From assembly GCF_022867885.1 (NCBI RefSeq), contig NZ_JALIFP010000010.1, forward strand, positions 1 through 64,000: DNA of 64,000 bases, read 5' to 3'. The notes beneath the pieces are model-generated. The model saw only the letters and a list, made by a program, of their open reading frames with translations, made no database searches and was not told the DNA's origin. Positions 16,163 through 24,675 of the stretch are shown here, piece after piece; within the stretch, counting starts at the first letter, position 1, and each line of letters opens with the position of its first letter. The translations under genes and the position numbers were made by a program. Origin of the DNA: Lederbergia sp. NSJ-179 (GTDB lineage Bacteria > Bacillota > Bacilli > Bacillales > Bacillaceae_C).

Positions 16163-16307
16163 TGTTCAAAAAGGAGGATAAAAAGGACCCAGAAGTTCGA
16201 GGCGGCTTAGCTTTGAGCAGCGGAACGTATGCAGTTAATACGTGAGCAGCGGAAAAGCAAGCCAACGAAGAAATTCGCAGTGTCATTTTTACCGGACTTT
16301 TTGAACA
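16163..16307 (+). repeat. Large palindromic element (MITE-like or structured leader)
   Basis: Perfect 11-bp terminal inverted repeats TGTTCAAAAAG (16163-16173) and CTTTTTGAACA (16297-16307) enclose nested pairings. GGCTT-GCTTT pairs with AAAAGCAAGCC, and AACGTAT pairs with ATACGT around GCAGTTA. GAGCAGCGG occurs twice, on both sides of the apex. A single long hairpin can therefore form. It ends 20 nt before the next gene, whose ribosome binding site (AAAAAGGTGAG) follows directly. I believe related palindromes are scattered in other Bacillaceae, but I cannot check that here. The gap holds no gene. Confidence 0.6.
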
Positions 16308-16327
16308 TCCTCTAAAAAGGTGAGTCT

Positions 16328-17038
16328 ATGAACATAAAGGATTACTACTCGGGAATGTCAAGGTTATACATTCATCAAAGTATCTTATGTGTGTTTGTTT
16401 TATTCGTAATCGTTTTTCCAGCATTACATATAACAAGCTTTGCTTCTACAACTGCAGCCGGGATTTTGCTGTTTTTTTTACTTATTTATTATGTGCTTCG
16501 CCATATATATTTTTCCTATAAAAGTCACCAACTTCCAAATCCATCGATATTTAATGGTGAGGGAGAAACTCTCCTTATGCTAGAACCATCACCCGTAACC
16601 GCGTACCAAGGAAAGTTATTTTCCGGAAGCGGCTTTTGCCACTTCTCCATTAAAAAGGGAAAAAGAAAGGCTGTTTCATTATTTGTAAAAGAGAAACTTT
16701 TCACGATTACGGATCACAGAAAAAATACATATTGGAGTGCGCGCATAAACCATCATCGTATTCAGCTAATGAAAGCAGGGGACACATCGGCTTTTAAAGC
16801 CATTAAAGTCGATAGACGAGAATATGGTACTACTAATGGAGAAATTTATCGGATCGTGAAATCAGCTTACACCTTTGCCATTAAAAAGAACGGAAAAACG
16901 CTTATGTTTGTTTCTCGAGGATTAATGCCGTTCAGTATGCAGCGAATCTTTTCAGCTAGCACTCCGATTATAAAGTTTGATCGGCAAGCGAGAGAAGAAG
17001 AACGCATCTTTTGTTTGCTTATTTATTTTGTACATTAG
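16328..17038 (+). CDS. Membrane protein of unknown function
   Basis: The 236-aa protein has two N-terminal membrane helices (about residues 17-37 and 43-58) and a basic, beta-rich remainder (about 75-236) likely in the cytoplasm. I do not recognise the family. Its end overlaps the convergent ligD stop by 4 nt, so the C-terminal residues are constrained by that overlap. It lies behind the palindromic element, which would form the 5' part of its transcript if the promoter is upstream of 16160. Confidence 0.6.
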   Translation: MNIKDYYSGMSRLYIHQSILCVFVLFVIVFPALHITSFASTTAAGILLFFLLIYYVLRHIYFSYKSHQLPNPSIFNGEGETLLMLEPSPVTAYQGKLFSGSGFCHFSIKKGKRKAVSLFVKEKLFTITDHRKNTYWSARINHHRIQLMKAGDTSAFKAIKVDRREYGTTNGEIYRIVKSAYTFAIKKNGKTLMFVSRGLMPFSMQRIFSASTPIIKFDRQAREEERIFCLLIYFVH

Positions 17039-18873
17039 GAATCATTTCGAATCTTTTTCAGAACCTTATCAAAGGGTTGCTTTTTTTTACTTGCGAAATA
17101 TCCGGAAAAAGGATTTCCCATCGTTTCAACCCGTTCGATCACTTTATCGATTGTAAAGCTCTTTGGATTCAGCTTCTTGTTTATTTCCTCCCAATACAAA
17201 GGGGCGGCTACAAGCCCTTTAGATGGTAAGCGGACGGAATAGGGGGCTATAATCGTTTTTCCTTCCGCATGTTGAAGAAAATCGACATAAAGCTTTCCAT
17301 GCCGATTTTTTTTCAATCGCTCAATGGTAAATAAATTTGGACGATAGGAGACTAGAAATGTCGCTAAGAATTCTGTGAACACCCGAGTCTCTTCCCAAGT
17401 GAATTGAAAATCAGGTAAGGGAATGTAAACCTGTATACCCTTATTTCCAGAAAATTTCACATAACCGATCAATGAAAAAGAATCCAATATTTTTTTGATC
17501 ATTTGAGCAGCTTGCACGGCTAGTTGGAAGTGCTCTTGGGAGGGTGGATCTAAATCCATCACAATTTCACTAACAAAGTCATGTTCAATCGTCTGAAAAG
17601 GGATATGGTACTCGATCGCTAATTGATTCCCGAGCCAAATTAATGTTTTTAAATGATTGCATACAATCATTTGATTATCGTCATGTTGAATCGATTCAAC
17701 AAAATTCGGCGCACTATCAGGTTTGTTCTTTTGATAAAAAAACTCACCGAATTCTCCATGTGGTGCGCGAATCACGGTCAATAAACGATTCTTCAAAAAG
17801 GGTAAGAGATAAGGAGAAATTCTCCTTAAATATCGTAAATAATCGATTTTATATACATCCGGTTTTTTCCATAATAATTTTTCGGGATGAGAGATTTCAA
17901 CTTCATTGGGAAAAGCCGCGTCTTGGATGAGAAAACGATGATAGGAACATTGATCAGGGATAAGGTCCAGACGTAATTGATTGAAAAAAGGTTCTCTTAA
18001 TTGTTCTCCTTGCCACTCTAAAAAATATAGATCTAAACAAATGGCAGGGTTCATTATAAACAAAGCCCCTTTTTTAGATTGAGCATTGTTTATGACTGAC
18101 TGACGAAGGGCTTTTTTCGTTTCAAGATCTAGGCCATTTACAAAAACACCTAAGGGCATAATGGTTTGATCCTCATTATATAATCCTAAGTGAAAGTATT
18201 GATTTTCCTCATCATATCCGGTGATAAAACAAGAAACGGTTTTCCAGTTCTTTATTTTCACCCAATTTCTACTTCTTTTTCCTTCTTCCCATAGACTATT
18301 ATCTTGCTTTGCGACAATGCCCTCACTATTATAGTCGTACATTTTTTGGGCCAGTTTATTATAATTGGCTTCATTTGGGATATATTGGATTAACTCCTTC
18401 TCCTGATAATCTGGAGATAAAGGGAGTTCTAGTTGTTTGAAAATGGACGCCAACATTTGCTTTCTTTTTTGATAGGGAATTCCAGTTTTCATCAGACCGG
18501 CTGATTCCAATACATCAAAAACTAAAAATCGGCAAGGACGCAAGCGGGCGGATTCCTTTATTTTATTTTTTGTTTTTAAACGATTACGTATCTGAATTTG
18601 TGAGAAATTCGCTTTATAATCGTTGTCAAGAATCACTAATTCCCCATCCCATTTTAAGGGAAACCATTGGGAAAATTGATCTTGATGAGATTTTAAGTAT
18701 TCTTCCAGCTCTGGAAATTGCGGTAGCAGATTTTTGCCATTACGGCTCCACAAAAAGCATCCCTTTTCATGCCAATCAAGAATGCCGCGAAATCCATCAT
18801 ATTTGATCTCATATAACCATCGTCCTTGCTGTGGCGGTTCAAAAACTAATGTAGGAAGCATAGGTTTCAACAT
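17035..18873 (-). CDS. ligD: LigD: ATP-dependent DNA ligase with primase-polymerase domain (NHEJ)
   Basis: LigD joins broken DNA ends with Ku. The N-terminal ligase domain (about residues 1-290) has the adenylated Lys in EIKYDGFRG (about residue 24) and the later motif EGIVAKQDN. The C-terminal domain (about 315-612) is the archaeo-eukaryotic primase-like polymerase, with the metal-binding DLDPP. This ligase-then-polymerase order without a phosphoesterase domain is the Bacillus YkoU layout. I chose ATG 18873 (612 aa) because AAGGGAG lies just upstream; GTG 18879 in the same frame falls inside that site's spacer. It is divergent from ku with about 130 nt between them. B. subtilis homologs act in spores; that is family knowledge, not seen here. 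Confidence 0.93.
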   Translation of the reverse strand: MLKPMLPTLVFEPPQQGRWLYEIKYDGFRGILDWHEKGCFLWSRNGKNLLPQFPELEEYLKSHQDQFSQWFPLKWDGELVILDNDYKANFSQIQIRNRLKTKNKIKESARLRPCRFLVFDVLESAGLMKTGIPYQKRKQMLASIFKQLELPLSPDYQEKELIQYIPNEANYNKLAQKMYDYNSEGIVAKQDNSLWEEGKRSRNWVKIKNWKTVSCFITGYDEENQYFHLGLYNEDQTIMPLGVFVNGLDLETKKALRQSVINNAQSKKGALFIMNPAICLDLYFLEWQGEQLREPFFNQLRLDLIPDQCSYHRFLIQDAAFPNEVEISHPEKLLWKKPDVYKIDYLRYLRRISPYLLPFLKNRLLTVIRAPHGEFGEFFYQKNKPDSAPNFVESIQHDDNQMIVCNHLKTLIWLGNQLAIEYHIPFQTIEHDFVSEIVMDLDPPSQEHFQLAVQAAQMIKKILDSFSLIGYVKFSGNKGIQVYIPLPDFQFTWEETRVFTEFLATFLVSYRPNLFTIERLKKNRHGKLYVDFLQHAEGKTIIAPYSVRLPSKGLVAAPLYWEEINKKLNPKSFTIDKVIERVETMGNPFSGYFASKKKQPFDKVLKKIRNDS

Positions 18874-19004
18874 AAGCACTCCCTTGTTTATTGATGTAGT
18901 TGTAGCATGCCCATCTTTTCTGGTATTTTTCCCATTTGTTACTGGGGATTAATTTTTTCTTTATCGTAAACGCTATAGAAAAAGGTTGAAAAGAAGGTGT
19001 ACTC

Positions 19005-19832
19005 ATGCATACGATGTGGAAAGGGAGCATTAGTTTTGGACTTGTTAATATCCCAATTAAATTACATGCCGCAACAGAAGATAAAGATGTAAAATTTCGT
19101 TCCCTTCATAATAAATGTAATACCCCGATCAAATATCAAAAAGTATGTCCTGTATGTGAAGAAGAAGTGAAGGCAGAGGACATAGTAAAAGGGTATGAAT
19201 TGGCAAAAGGGAAGTATATTGTGGTAGATCCGGATGAATTGAAAGCGTTAGAAGGAGAAAAAGGAGAGAAAGCTGTCGAGATTATCGATTTCATTCATTT
19301 AAGTGAAATTGACCCCATTTATTTTAATCGAAGTTATTATATGTCTCCTGATGGAGGAGCTAAAGCTTACGGTCTTCTGCGGAAAGCCTTAATGGAAACG
19401 GAGAAGGCTGGATTGGCTAAAATCATGATTCGGTCGAAGGAACAATTAGCTGTGATTAGAGTGTATGAAAAAACCTTATTAATGGAAACGATCCATTATC
19501 CAGACGAAGTGAGAAATGTAGCGGAAGTTCCCAATGTACCAAGTTCGGATAACGTATCAAAAAAAGAAATTGAGACAGCCATTTTACTCATCGACCAACT
19601 GACAACTTCTTTTGAACCGGATAAATACCAGGATGATTATCGAAACAAAGTAATGGATCTCATCCAATCGAAGCAAAAAGGGGAAAAGATGGTCACTGCA
19701 AAAACGGAAAAACCAACAGAAAATATAACGGACTTAATGGCTGCTTTGCAAGCTTCGATTGATAAAACGAAACCTGAAAAGAAAACAACGAAGAGAAAGA
19801 AAACAACAAAGAAAGTAGCAGATTCTAAATAA
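19005..19832 (+). CDS. ku: Ku protein, non-homologous end-joining
   Basis: The 275-aa bacterial Ku begins MHTMWKGSISFGLVNIPIKL and has the ring-forming core plus a Lys-rich C-terminal tail (about residues 250-275) typical of Bacillus YkoV. It is expected to form a homodimer that threads onto DNA ends and recruits LigD, encoded divergently next door. AGAAGG lies upstream of the ATG. Length is slightly below the roughly 300 aa of some relatives. Confidence 0.95.
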   Translation: MHTMWKGSISFGLVNIPIKLHAATEDKDVKFRSLHNKCNTPIKYQKVCPVCEEEVKAEDIVKGYELAKGKYIVVDPDELKALEGEKGEKAVEIIDFIHLSEIDPIYFNRSYYMSPDGGAKAYGLLRKALMETEKAGLAKIMIRSKEQLAVIRVYEKTLLMETIHYPDEVRNVAEVPNVPSSDNVSKKEIETAILLIDQLTTSFEPDKYQDDYRNKVMDLIQSKQKGEKMVTAKTEKPTENITDLMAALQASIDKTKPEKKTTKRKKTTKKVADSK

Positions 19833-20183
19833 AGTGAACTTTATTTCATTCCTTTAGATTCAGGAATGAATGGGTGAAAAACAGACAAAATAGCCAGCGA
19901 AATTCAAGAATAATCAAGGATTTTGGCGAAAAAAGACGAAAAAGTTTTTCGCCATTTTCTTGCTTTTTCATTTTTTCTCATGTAGAATAAAAATGCTTAG
20001 CAAGTGGCTATAGTTCAATATTTACGGCGTTACCCCGTCTGTATTCCTTACATATGGAGTTCAAATTCACATGTTATAATGAATATCTACTCCAAAAAGT
20101 GGGTATTGATTATAATATGTGATTTTTTATTTACCTTGTAAATAGGAAGAACATATTAAAAATTTTTTGGAGGTTTTATACGA
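19833..20183 (+). promoter_or_regulatory. Intergenic region with the csp promoter and about 97-nt leader
   Basis: An extended -10 element TGTTATAAT ends at 20080, placing transcription start near 20087 and giving the cold-shock mRNA a leader of about 97 nt. Long structured leaders are usual for csp genes. The ribosome binding site TTGGAGG is at 20169-20175. The first 150 bp after ku contain a weak hairpin (CATTCCT...AGGAATG) without a T-run; nothing else is recognisable. Confidence 0.5.
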
Positions 20184-20384
20184 ATGGCAACAGGTACAGT
20201 AAAATGGTTTAACAGTGAAAAAGGCTTTGGCTTCATTGAAGTTGAAGGTGGAAATGATGTATTCGTCCATTATAGTGCAATCAGTGAAGAAGGCTTCAAA
20301 ACTCTTGACGAAGGTCAACAAGTGGAATTTGATATCGTTGAAGGACAACGTGGCCCCCAAGCTGAAAACGTTGTAAAACGATAA
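20184..20384 (+). CDS. Cold-shock protein (Csp family, 66 aa)
   Basis: This is a single cold-shock domain with both RNA-binding motifs: [13 protein letters not shown] (RNP1) and DVFVHYSAI (RNP2). Phe is replaced by Tyr in the second (FVHYS instead of the usual FVHFS). It acts as an RNA/single-stranded DNA chaperone in the cytoplasm. Which B. subtilis paralog (CspB, C or D) it corresponds to cannot be decided. It has its own promoter and a strong terminator. Confidence 0.95.
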   Translation: MATGTVKWFNSEKGFGFIEVEGGNDVFVHYSAISEEGFKTLDEGQQVEFDIVEGQRGPQAENVVKR

Positions 20385-20389
20385 TACGA

Positions 20390-20426
20390 AAAAAACCTGA
20401 CTCATCCTATATGGGTCAGGTTTTTT
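20390..20426 (+). terminator. Terminator after the cold-shock gene
   Basis: A 16-bp stem AAAAAACCTGACTCAT / ATGGGTCAGGTTTTTT (with G-U) is followed by more T residues. Confidence 0.85.
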
Positions 20427-20520
20427 GTTTGTTATCTGTTACAAATAGCATTTTTTCTATTTCGACGATAGCGCAAGTGTATGAAAGCTTTAATAAAGCT
20501 AGGGATCTCTTTTTTTGTAG

Positions 20521-20703
20521 GATAGGAAAGTATAAATTTTGGCTAATGTTGGATCTAGCTCCAGCGCCCAGCGACTAGCAAACTTTCGGTGCCTGCTTGC
20601 GTAAGTCAACATCGATTCACCCTTCGGGTTCATCGTGTTTCCTTTATCTCGTCAGGCCCCTAAAAAGTTTGTACGTCGCTAAACGGGCGCTTGCGCTTTT
20701 CTT
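20521..20703 (-). repeat. Repeat family A, copy of subtype II (minus orientation)
   Basis: This is the reverse complement of the copy at 55203-55387 with few differences. The GCGCAAGCGCCCGTTTAGCGACG end is next to the nrdB stop and the GGGCGCTGGAGCTAGATCC end lies towards the csp gene. The inner CACGATGAACCCGAAGGGTGAATCGATG forms a hairpin. The rest of the csp-nrdB gap (20427-20520) has no recognisable feature. Confidence 0.85.
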
Positions 20704-20704
20704 A

Positions 20705-21745
20705 TTATAATTCATCAAATCCGTTTAAGTCACTTGTTTTTGTATATTGTCTTGATTTTTGTTCAAAGAAGTCTGTTTTGGTATCATCAAAATTATCCAC
20801 GTAAGCTCGAATCCATTTCATTGGATTGTCCGTATGATCCGGATAAATCTCACTTAACCCCAATAGACGCAGCATTTTATTGGCTCGATATTTGATGTAG
20901 CCTTCCATTTCCGTTAAGTCAATTCCCTCAATCTTCGCTAGGATGTAGTGACTCCATTTTGTTTCCTGCTGAACAGAATGACGGAATTGGTCATAGACCC
21001 AATCTGTCAATTCATCCGTGTTGTATTCAGGATGCTCTGCTAAGGTTGCGCGAAAGAGCTCACTAATAAAGCGTCCATGCTGCAACTCATCCCTGTTGAT
21101 ATAACTGATCATTGTAGACGTGCCTACCATCTTTTGGTCTCTAGCTAAGTTATAAAAAAAGGCAAAACCTGAATAGAAGAATAATCCTTCTAATAAAGAA
21201 GTATACACCATTGCTTTTAATACATTTAAAATCGTTGGATTTTGCGCAAATTCATTATAGACTTCCATAATCCGATTGTTTCGTTCCAATAATACTTTGT
21301 CTGTTCGACCTGTTTCAAATGATTCAATTTGTTTGTCCAAAGTCGTGACAGAAGAAAGGACATAGGCGTAGCTATGGTTATGTTCACTCTCCTGATCTGC
21401 AATTGTCGCCATTACAGATTTCACTGATGGATCTGTTGAATATTGAGAAATTCTCGCTGCCATATCGGTCTGAGGACCATCCAAGGTAGCTAATAATCCT
21501 ATGATTTTAAGAAAGGTTGTTTGTTCTGCTTCCGTTAAATTAGGAAATTGCTTCGTATCATGAGTCATATCCACTTCACTTGCTCGCCAGAAAAGCGCCC
21601 GAATTTGTTCCCGATGTTTATAAAAGTGAGGATATTTTAAATCATTCCAATTTAAAATCCCACTCGCTTTTCCACCGAAAAGGGCTGTAGAGCGGTTCGG
21701 ATTGACTGGATCTAATATATTTACTTTACTAAGTACTGTGGACAA
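20705..21745 (-). CDS. nrdB: Ribonucleotide reductase class I beta subunit
   Basis: This is the radical-generating subunit. All six metal ligands and the radical Tyr can be placed by comparison with E. coli R2: Asp in SEVDMTHD, Glu and His in ADQESEHNHSY (the Tyr is the radical site), Glu in LLEGLFFY, and Glu and His in NRDELQH. I chose TTG 21745 (346 aa) because AAGGAG lies 10 nt upstream and the product then starts MSTVLSKVNILDP. An ATG at 21769 is in frame but its upstream site is poor. It overlaps the flavodoxin gene end and is the third gene of the operon. Naming as nrdB or nrdF depends on subclass, which is not settled here. Confidence 0.93.
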   Translation of the reverse strand: MSTVLSKVNILDPVNPNRSTALFGGKASGILNWNDLKYPHFYKHREQIRALFWRASEVDMTHDTKQFPNLTEAEQTTFLKIIGLLATLDGPQTDMAARISQYSTDPSVKSVMATIADQESEHNHSYAYVLSSVTTLDKQIESFETGRTDKVLLERNNRIMEVYNEFAQNPTILNVLKAMVYTSLLEGLFFYSGFAFFYNLARDQKMVGTSTMISYINRDELQHGRFISELFRATLAEHPEYNTDELTDWVYDQFRHSVQQETKWSHYILAKIEGIDLTEMEGYIKYRANKMLRLLGLSEIYPDHTDNPMKWIRAYVDNFDDTKTDFFEQKSRQYTKTSDLNGFDEL

Positions 21746-22164
21746 TGTTCGATAACTCCTTCCGTCCATCGGATCACTTTTTCCTCTTGTGAACCTCTGG
21801 GGCTTTGTTCAATTTTTAAAGGAGGAAGAGGGGAGTGATAAAATTTCGCTAGTTTTTGAGCTGCATGACAAAATAAGTCGTCCCCGCCAAATTGGGTATC
21901 ACCTGTTCCAAATACAAAAACTTTCGGAGGCTTATAGCCAATATCATAAACAAAATCTTTCACCTCATCAGGTGTTGCTCCTTTATCCCATGTGAAGGTT
22001 CCTACAATCATCGCATCGTAATGAGAGGGATCAGGGATTCTTCCTGCACCGATCCAATAGAGATCGGTGCAGAAACCTTCCTGTTGCAGCTTTTTATTTA
22101 TTAATTCGGCTACTTCCTTTGTATTTCCACTATAACTGGCGTAACAAATTAAGATTCGCACCAT
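21721..22164 (-). CDS. Flavodoxin-like protein inside the ribonucleotide reductase operon
   Basis: The 147-aa protein starts with a classic flavodoxin FMN phosphate loop (YASYSGNTKEVAELI) and has the later flavin-contact segments GTFTWDKGATP and FGTGDTQFGGDDLFC. It is not the usual NrdI sequence, though class Ib operons carry NrdI at this place. It overlaps the alpha-subunit gene end by 16 nt and the beta gene start by 25 nt or more, so its synthesis is coupled to both. It probably supplies electrons for activation or repair of the beta-subunit cofactor (inference). Confidence 0.85.
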   Translation of the reverse strand: MVRILICYASYSGNTKEVAELINKKLQQEGFCTDLYWIGAGRIPDPSHYDAMIVGTFTWDKGATPDEVKDFVYDIGYKPPKVFVFGTGDTQFGGDDLFCHAAQKLAKFYHSPLPPLKIEQSPRGSQEEKVIRWTEGVIEHCPQYLVK

Positions 22165-24419
22165 TCACATTCCTCGATATCCGATGCAGTCGATCGGACA
22201 TAATAAGTTGTTTTTAAACCGGAATCCCATGCTTGCAAATGTAAATCGAGTAGCACTTTTGCTTTGATATTATTGGGCACATAGAAATTAAAAGAAATCG
22301 ATTGATCAATATGACGCTGTCTTGCTGCGTTTTGTTGAACAGACCAACGCTGATCCACTATATAAGCAGAACGGCGATAAATATCATACGTACGGTGATC
22401 TAAATCCGGTGCTACAAATGGCAATTTATAATTTTTCTTTTCTTCATAGTAAAATGGTTTAAAAATCGGATCAATACTTGCTGTTGAGCCGGCAATGACA
22501 GAAGTACTAGAATTAGGAGCAACAGCCATTAGATAGCCATTGCGGATTCCGAAGTTTGCGACCTCCTCCATGATCGAACGCCACTCTGGGTCATGTTCAT
22601 AATCACGCTGTTTGAAATATTCTCCTGTCTGCCAATCGCTTCCAGCGAAATTTGGATAAGCACCTTTTTCCTTAGCTAAAGCAACACTTGCTTGAATCGT
22701 TAATTTAGAGATCGATTCATAAAGCTGATCAGCAAATGCAACGGCTTCTTTTGATTCCCATTTAATCCCTTTTAATGCCAAAATATGATGCCAACCAAAT
22801 GTACCTAAACCAATTGCCCGGTATTTTTTATTGGTAATCATCGCTTGTTTCACATCAATCGTATTGAGATCAATGACATTATCGAGCATCCGAACTTGGA
22901 TCGGAATCAATCGTTCTAATATTTCCTGTCGGCCCTCTAACTGAACCGTTCTGCCCAAATTAATGGAAGATAAATTACAAACGACAAAGTCACCGGGTTT
23001 TTTATACGTAATAATGGTTCCATCCTCAATGATTTCTTCACTTTGAATAGTAGGGGACATATTTTGGGTTATTTCGGTACACAAATTACTCGAATAGACC
23101 ATTCCAACATGTTTATTTGGATTCTTCCGATTTACCTCATCTCGGTAAAACATAAATGGTGTACCTGTTTCAAGTTGAGATTTCATAATACGAATCATAA
23201 TTTGAATCGCTGGAAGTTTTGTCTTTTTTAACTGCGGGTGCTGCACACATTCTTCATATTTTTCTCTAAAGCTGCCCTGACCTTTCTCCTCATCATAAAA
23301 ATCTTCCAGTGAGAAGCCCATTATATTTCTAACCTCATGCGGATCAAATAAATACCAATCCCCACGATTTTCTACCTGTTCCATAAATAAGTCAGGGAGA
23401 CATACACCTGTAAAAATATCATGGGCGCGTTGTCTTTCATCTCCGTTATTTAATTTTAAATCTAGGAAGGAGAGAATATCAGCATGCCAAACATCAAGAT
23501 AGACAGCAATAGCCCCTTTTCTACGGCCAAGTTGATCCACACTGACAGCAGTGTTATTTAGCTGTTTAATCCAAGGCAATACTCCAGAGGAGGCGCCTTG
23601 AAAGCCTTTAATGGAGGAACCACGACTCCTCACTTTTCCCATATAGACGCCGATTCCGCCGCCATCTTTCGAAAGTCTAGCTACATCTGTATTACTATTG
23701 TAAATGCCAATCAATGAATCCTCGACAGTGTCAATAAAACAACTGGATAATTGTCCGTGCGCAAGTCCAGCATTGGCCAATGTAGGAGTTGCTACAGTCA
23801 TATAAAGATTGGATAAAGCCCAGTAAGCCTCTGCAACAAGTTCAAAACGTTTTTCAACCGGTTCATCCTGCATCAAATGCATAGAAATGACAAGCCAGCG
23901 TTCTTGCGGTAATTCATAAGTGTTTTTTTGATGATCAGTGGCCAAATATCTTGTCGCTAAAGTGTGTAAAGCAATATAATCGAACAGAAAATCTTTTTCA
24001 GGATCAATCAATGTCGCCAATTTCTCGATTTCTCCTCGAGTATATTTTTCTAGAATACGAGGTGAGTAGATGCCTTTAGCTGTTAATTGTTTTAATAACT
24101 GATAAAAATCTCCGTATTTCCATTCAGGATTATAACCCCGATGGAGGCTCGCTTGTCTATATAGCTTATGTAAATAAATTTTAGCTGCTTCAAAGCTCCA
24201 TTGGGCATTTACCTCATCAACGTTTTCCAAAGCAGTATTAATAAGGACAGAAGTAATTTCATCTGTCTTCATTTCTGCTTTGGATTCAATCGTGCGTATC
24301 ACTTTGTCCATATATTCCTGGGAGCGGATCGTCGTGATCTTTTCGATAAAAGCTTGGATGCGATTTTTATCGAAATGGGCAGTATGTGTTTCCTCTTGTT
24401 TTGCAATAATAGTAGTCAA
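22149..24419 (-). CDS. nrdE: Ribonucleotide reductase class I alpha (catalytic) subunit
   Basis: The 756-aa protein reduces ribonucleoside diphosphates. Catalytic residues are visible: first Cys in LSSCFIDTVEDS, Cys and Glu in SNLCTEI, partner Cys in VVCNLSSINL, the radical-transfer Tyr pair in KTTYYVRS, and a C-terminal redox pair CEWC four residues from the end. The N-terminal 90 residues resemble an ATP-cone-like regulatory region, longer than typical short NrdE proteins, so it may be a NrdA-type subunit; the gene symbol is therefore tentative. It is first in the operon, behind two NrdR-like boxes. Confidence 0.92.
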   Translation of the reverse strand: MTTIIAKQEETHTAHFDKNRIQAFIEKITTIRSQEYMDKVIRTIESKAEMKTDEITSVLINTALENVDEVNAQWSFEAAKIYLHKLYRQASLHRGYNPEWKYGDFYQLLKQLTAKGIYSPRILEKYTRGEIEKLATLIDPEKDFLFDYIALHTLATRYLATDHQKNTYELPQERWLVISMHLMQDEPVEKRFELVAEAYWALSNLYMTVATPTLANAGLAHGQLSSCFIDTVEDSLIGIYNSNTDVARLSKDGGGIGVYMGKVRSRGSSIKGFQGASSGVLPWIKQLNNTAVSVDQLGRRKGAIAVYLDVWHADILSFLDLKLNNGDERQRAHDIFTGVCLPDLFMEQVENRGDWYLFDPHEVRNIMGFSLEDFYDEEKGQGSFREKYEECVQHPQLKKTKLPAIQIMIRIMKSQLETGTPFMFYRDEVNRKNPNKHVGMVYSSNLCTEITQNMSPTIQSEEIIEDGTIITYKKPGDFVVCNLSSINLGRTVQLEGRQEILERLIPIQVRMLDNVIDLNTIDVKQAMITNKKYRAIGLGTFGWHHILALKGIKWESKEAVAFADQLYESISKLTIQASVALAKEKGAYPNFAGSDWQTGEYFKQRDYEHDPEWRSIMEEVANFGIRNGYLMAVAPNSSTSVIAGSTASIDPIFKPFYYEEKKNYKLPFVAPDLDHRTYDIYRRSAYIVDQRWSVQQNAARQRHIDQSISFNFYVPNNIKAKVLLDLHLQAWDSGLKTTYYVRSTASDIEECEWCES

Positions 24420-24532
24420 TGAGATTCACCTTTCTATCAATGTAATCAACAACATTTGTAATACATAGAACGGCTAAGTTGCCATTCGGTTGACAGGAGC
24501 AAACTCTTTACTCTACGTTTTCTCCTTATTAA

Positions 24533-24548
24533 AATCAATATATAGTGT
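24533..24548. promoter_or_regulatory. NrdR box 1
   Basis: AATCAATATATAGTGT matches the ATATAGTGT half of the NrdR consensus (ACACTATATATAGTGT) well and the other half weakly. Its start lies 32 bp from that of box 2, the spacing expected for paired NrdR boxes. Confidence 0.65.
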
Positions 24549-24564
24549 TGATCTTCAGATGTAG

Positions 24565-24580
24565 ACACAAAATATTGTGT
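24565..24580. promoter_or_regulatory. NrdR box 2
   Basis: ACACAAAATATTGTGT is a near-perfect palindrome with the ACAC...GTGT ends of the NrdR box. With box 1 it sits 114-161 nt upstream of the alpha-subunit start, where the operon promoter should be, consistent with repression by NrdR at high dATP. Confidence 0.7.
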
Positions 24581-24675
24581 CTGTATTGATATTAACATGA
24601 TTCCTGATCAATGGCAACATCTAACATTTTTTTTGAAAAAAAAACCCACAAAGACAATCATGCCATTTTTATCTA

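Noticed and set aside
16163-16307. T-box or known riboswitch upstream of the 236-aa membrane protein gene
   Set aside because: No T-box core motif and no known aptamer consensus is visible. The nested inverted repeats fit a palindromic element better.
20705-21745. Possible loss of the radical tyrosine in the ribonucleotide reductase beta subunit
   Set aside because: A first comparison placed the Tyr position in KIIGLLATLDG. Proper placement four residues after the conserved His (ESEHNHSY) shows that the Tyr is present.
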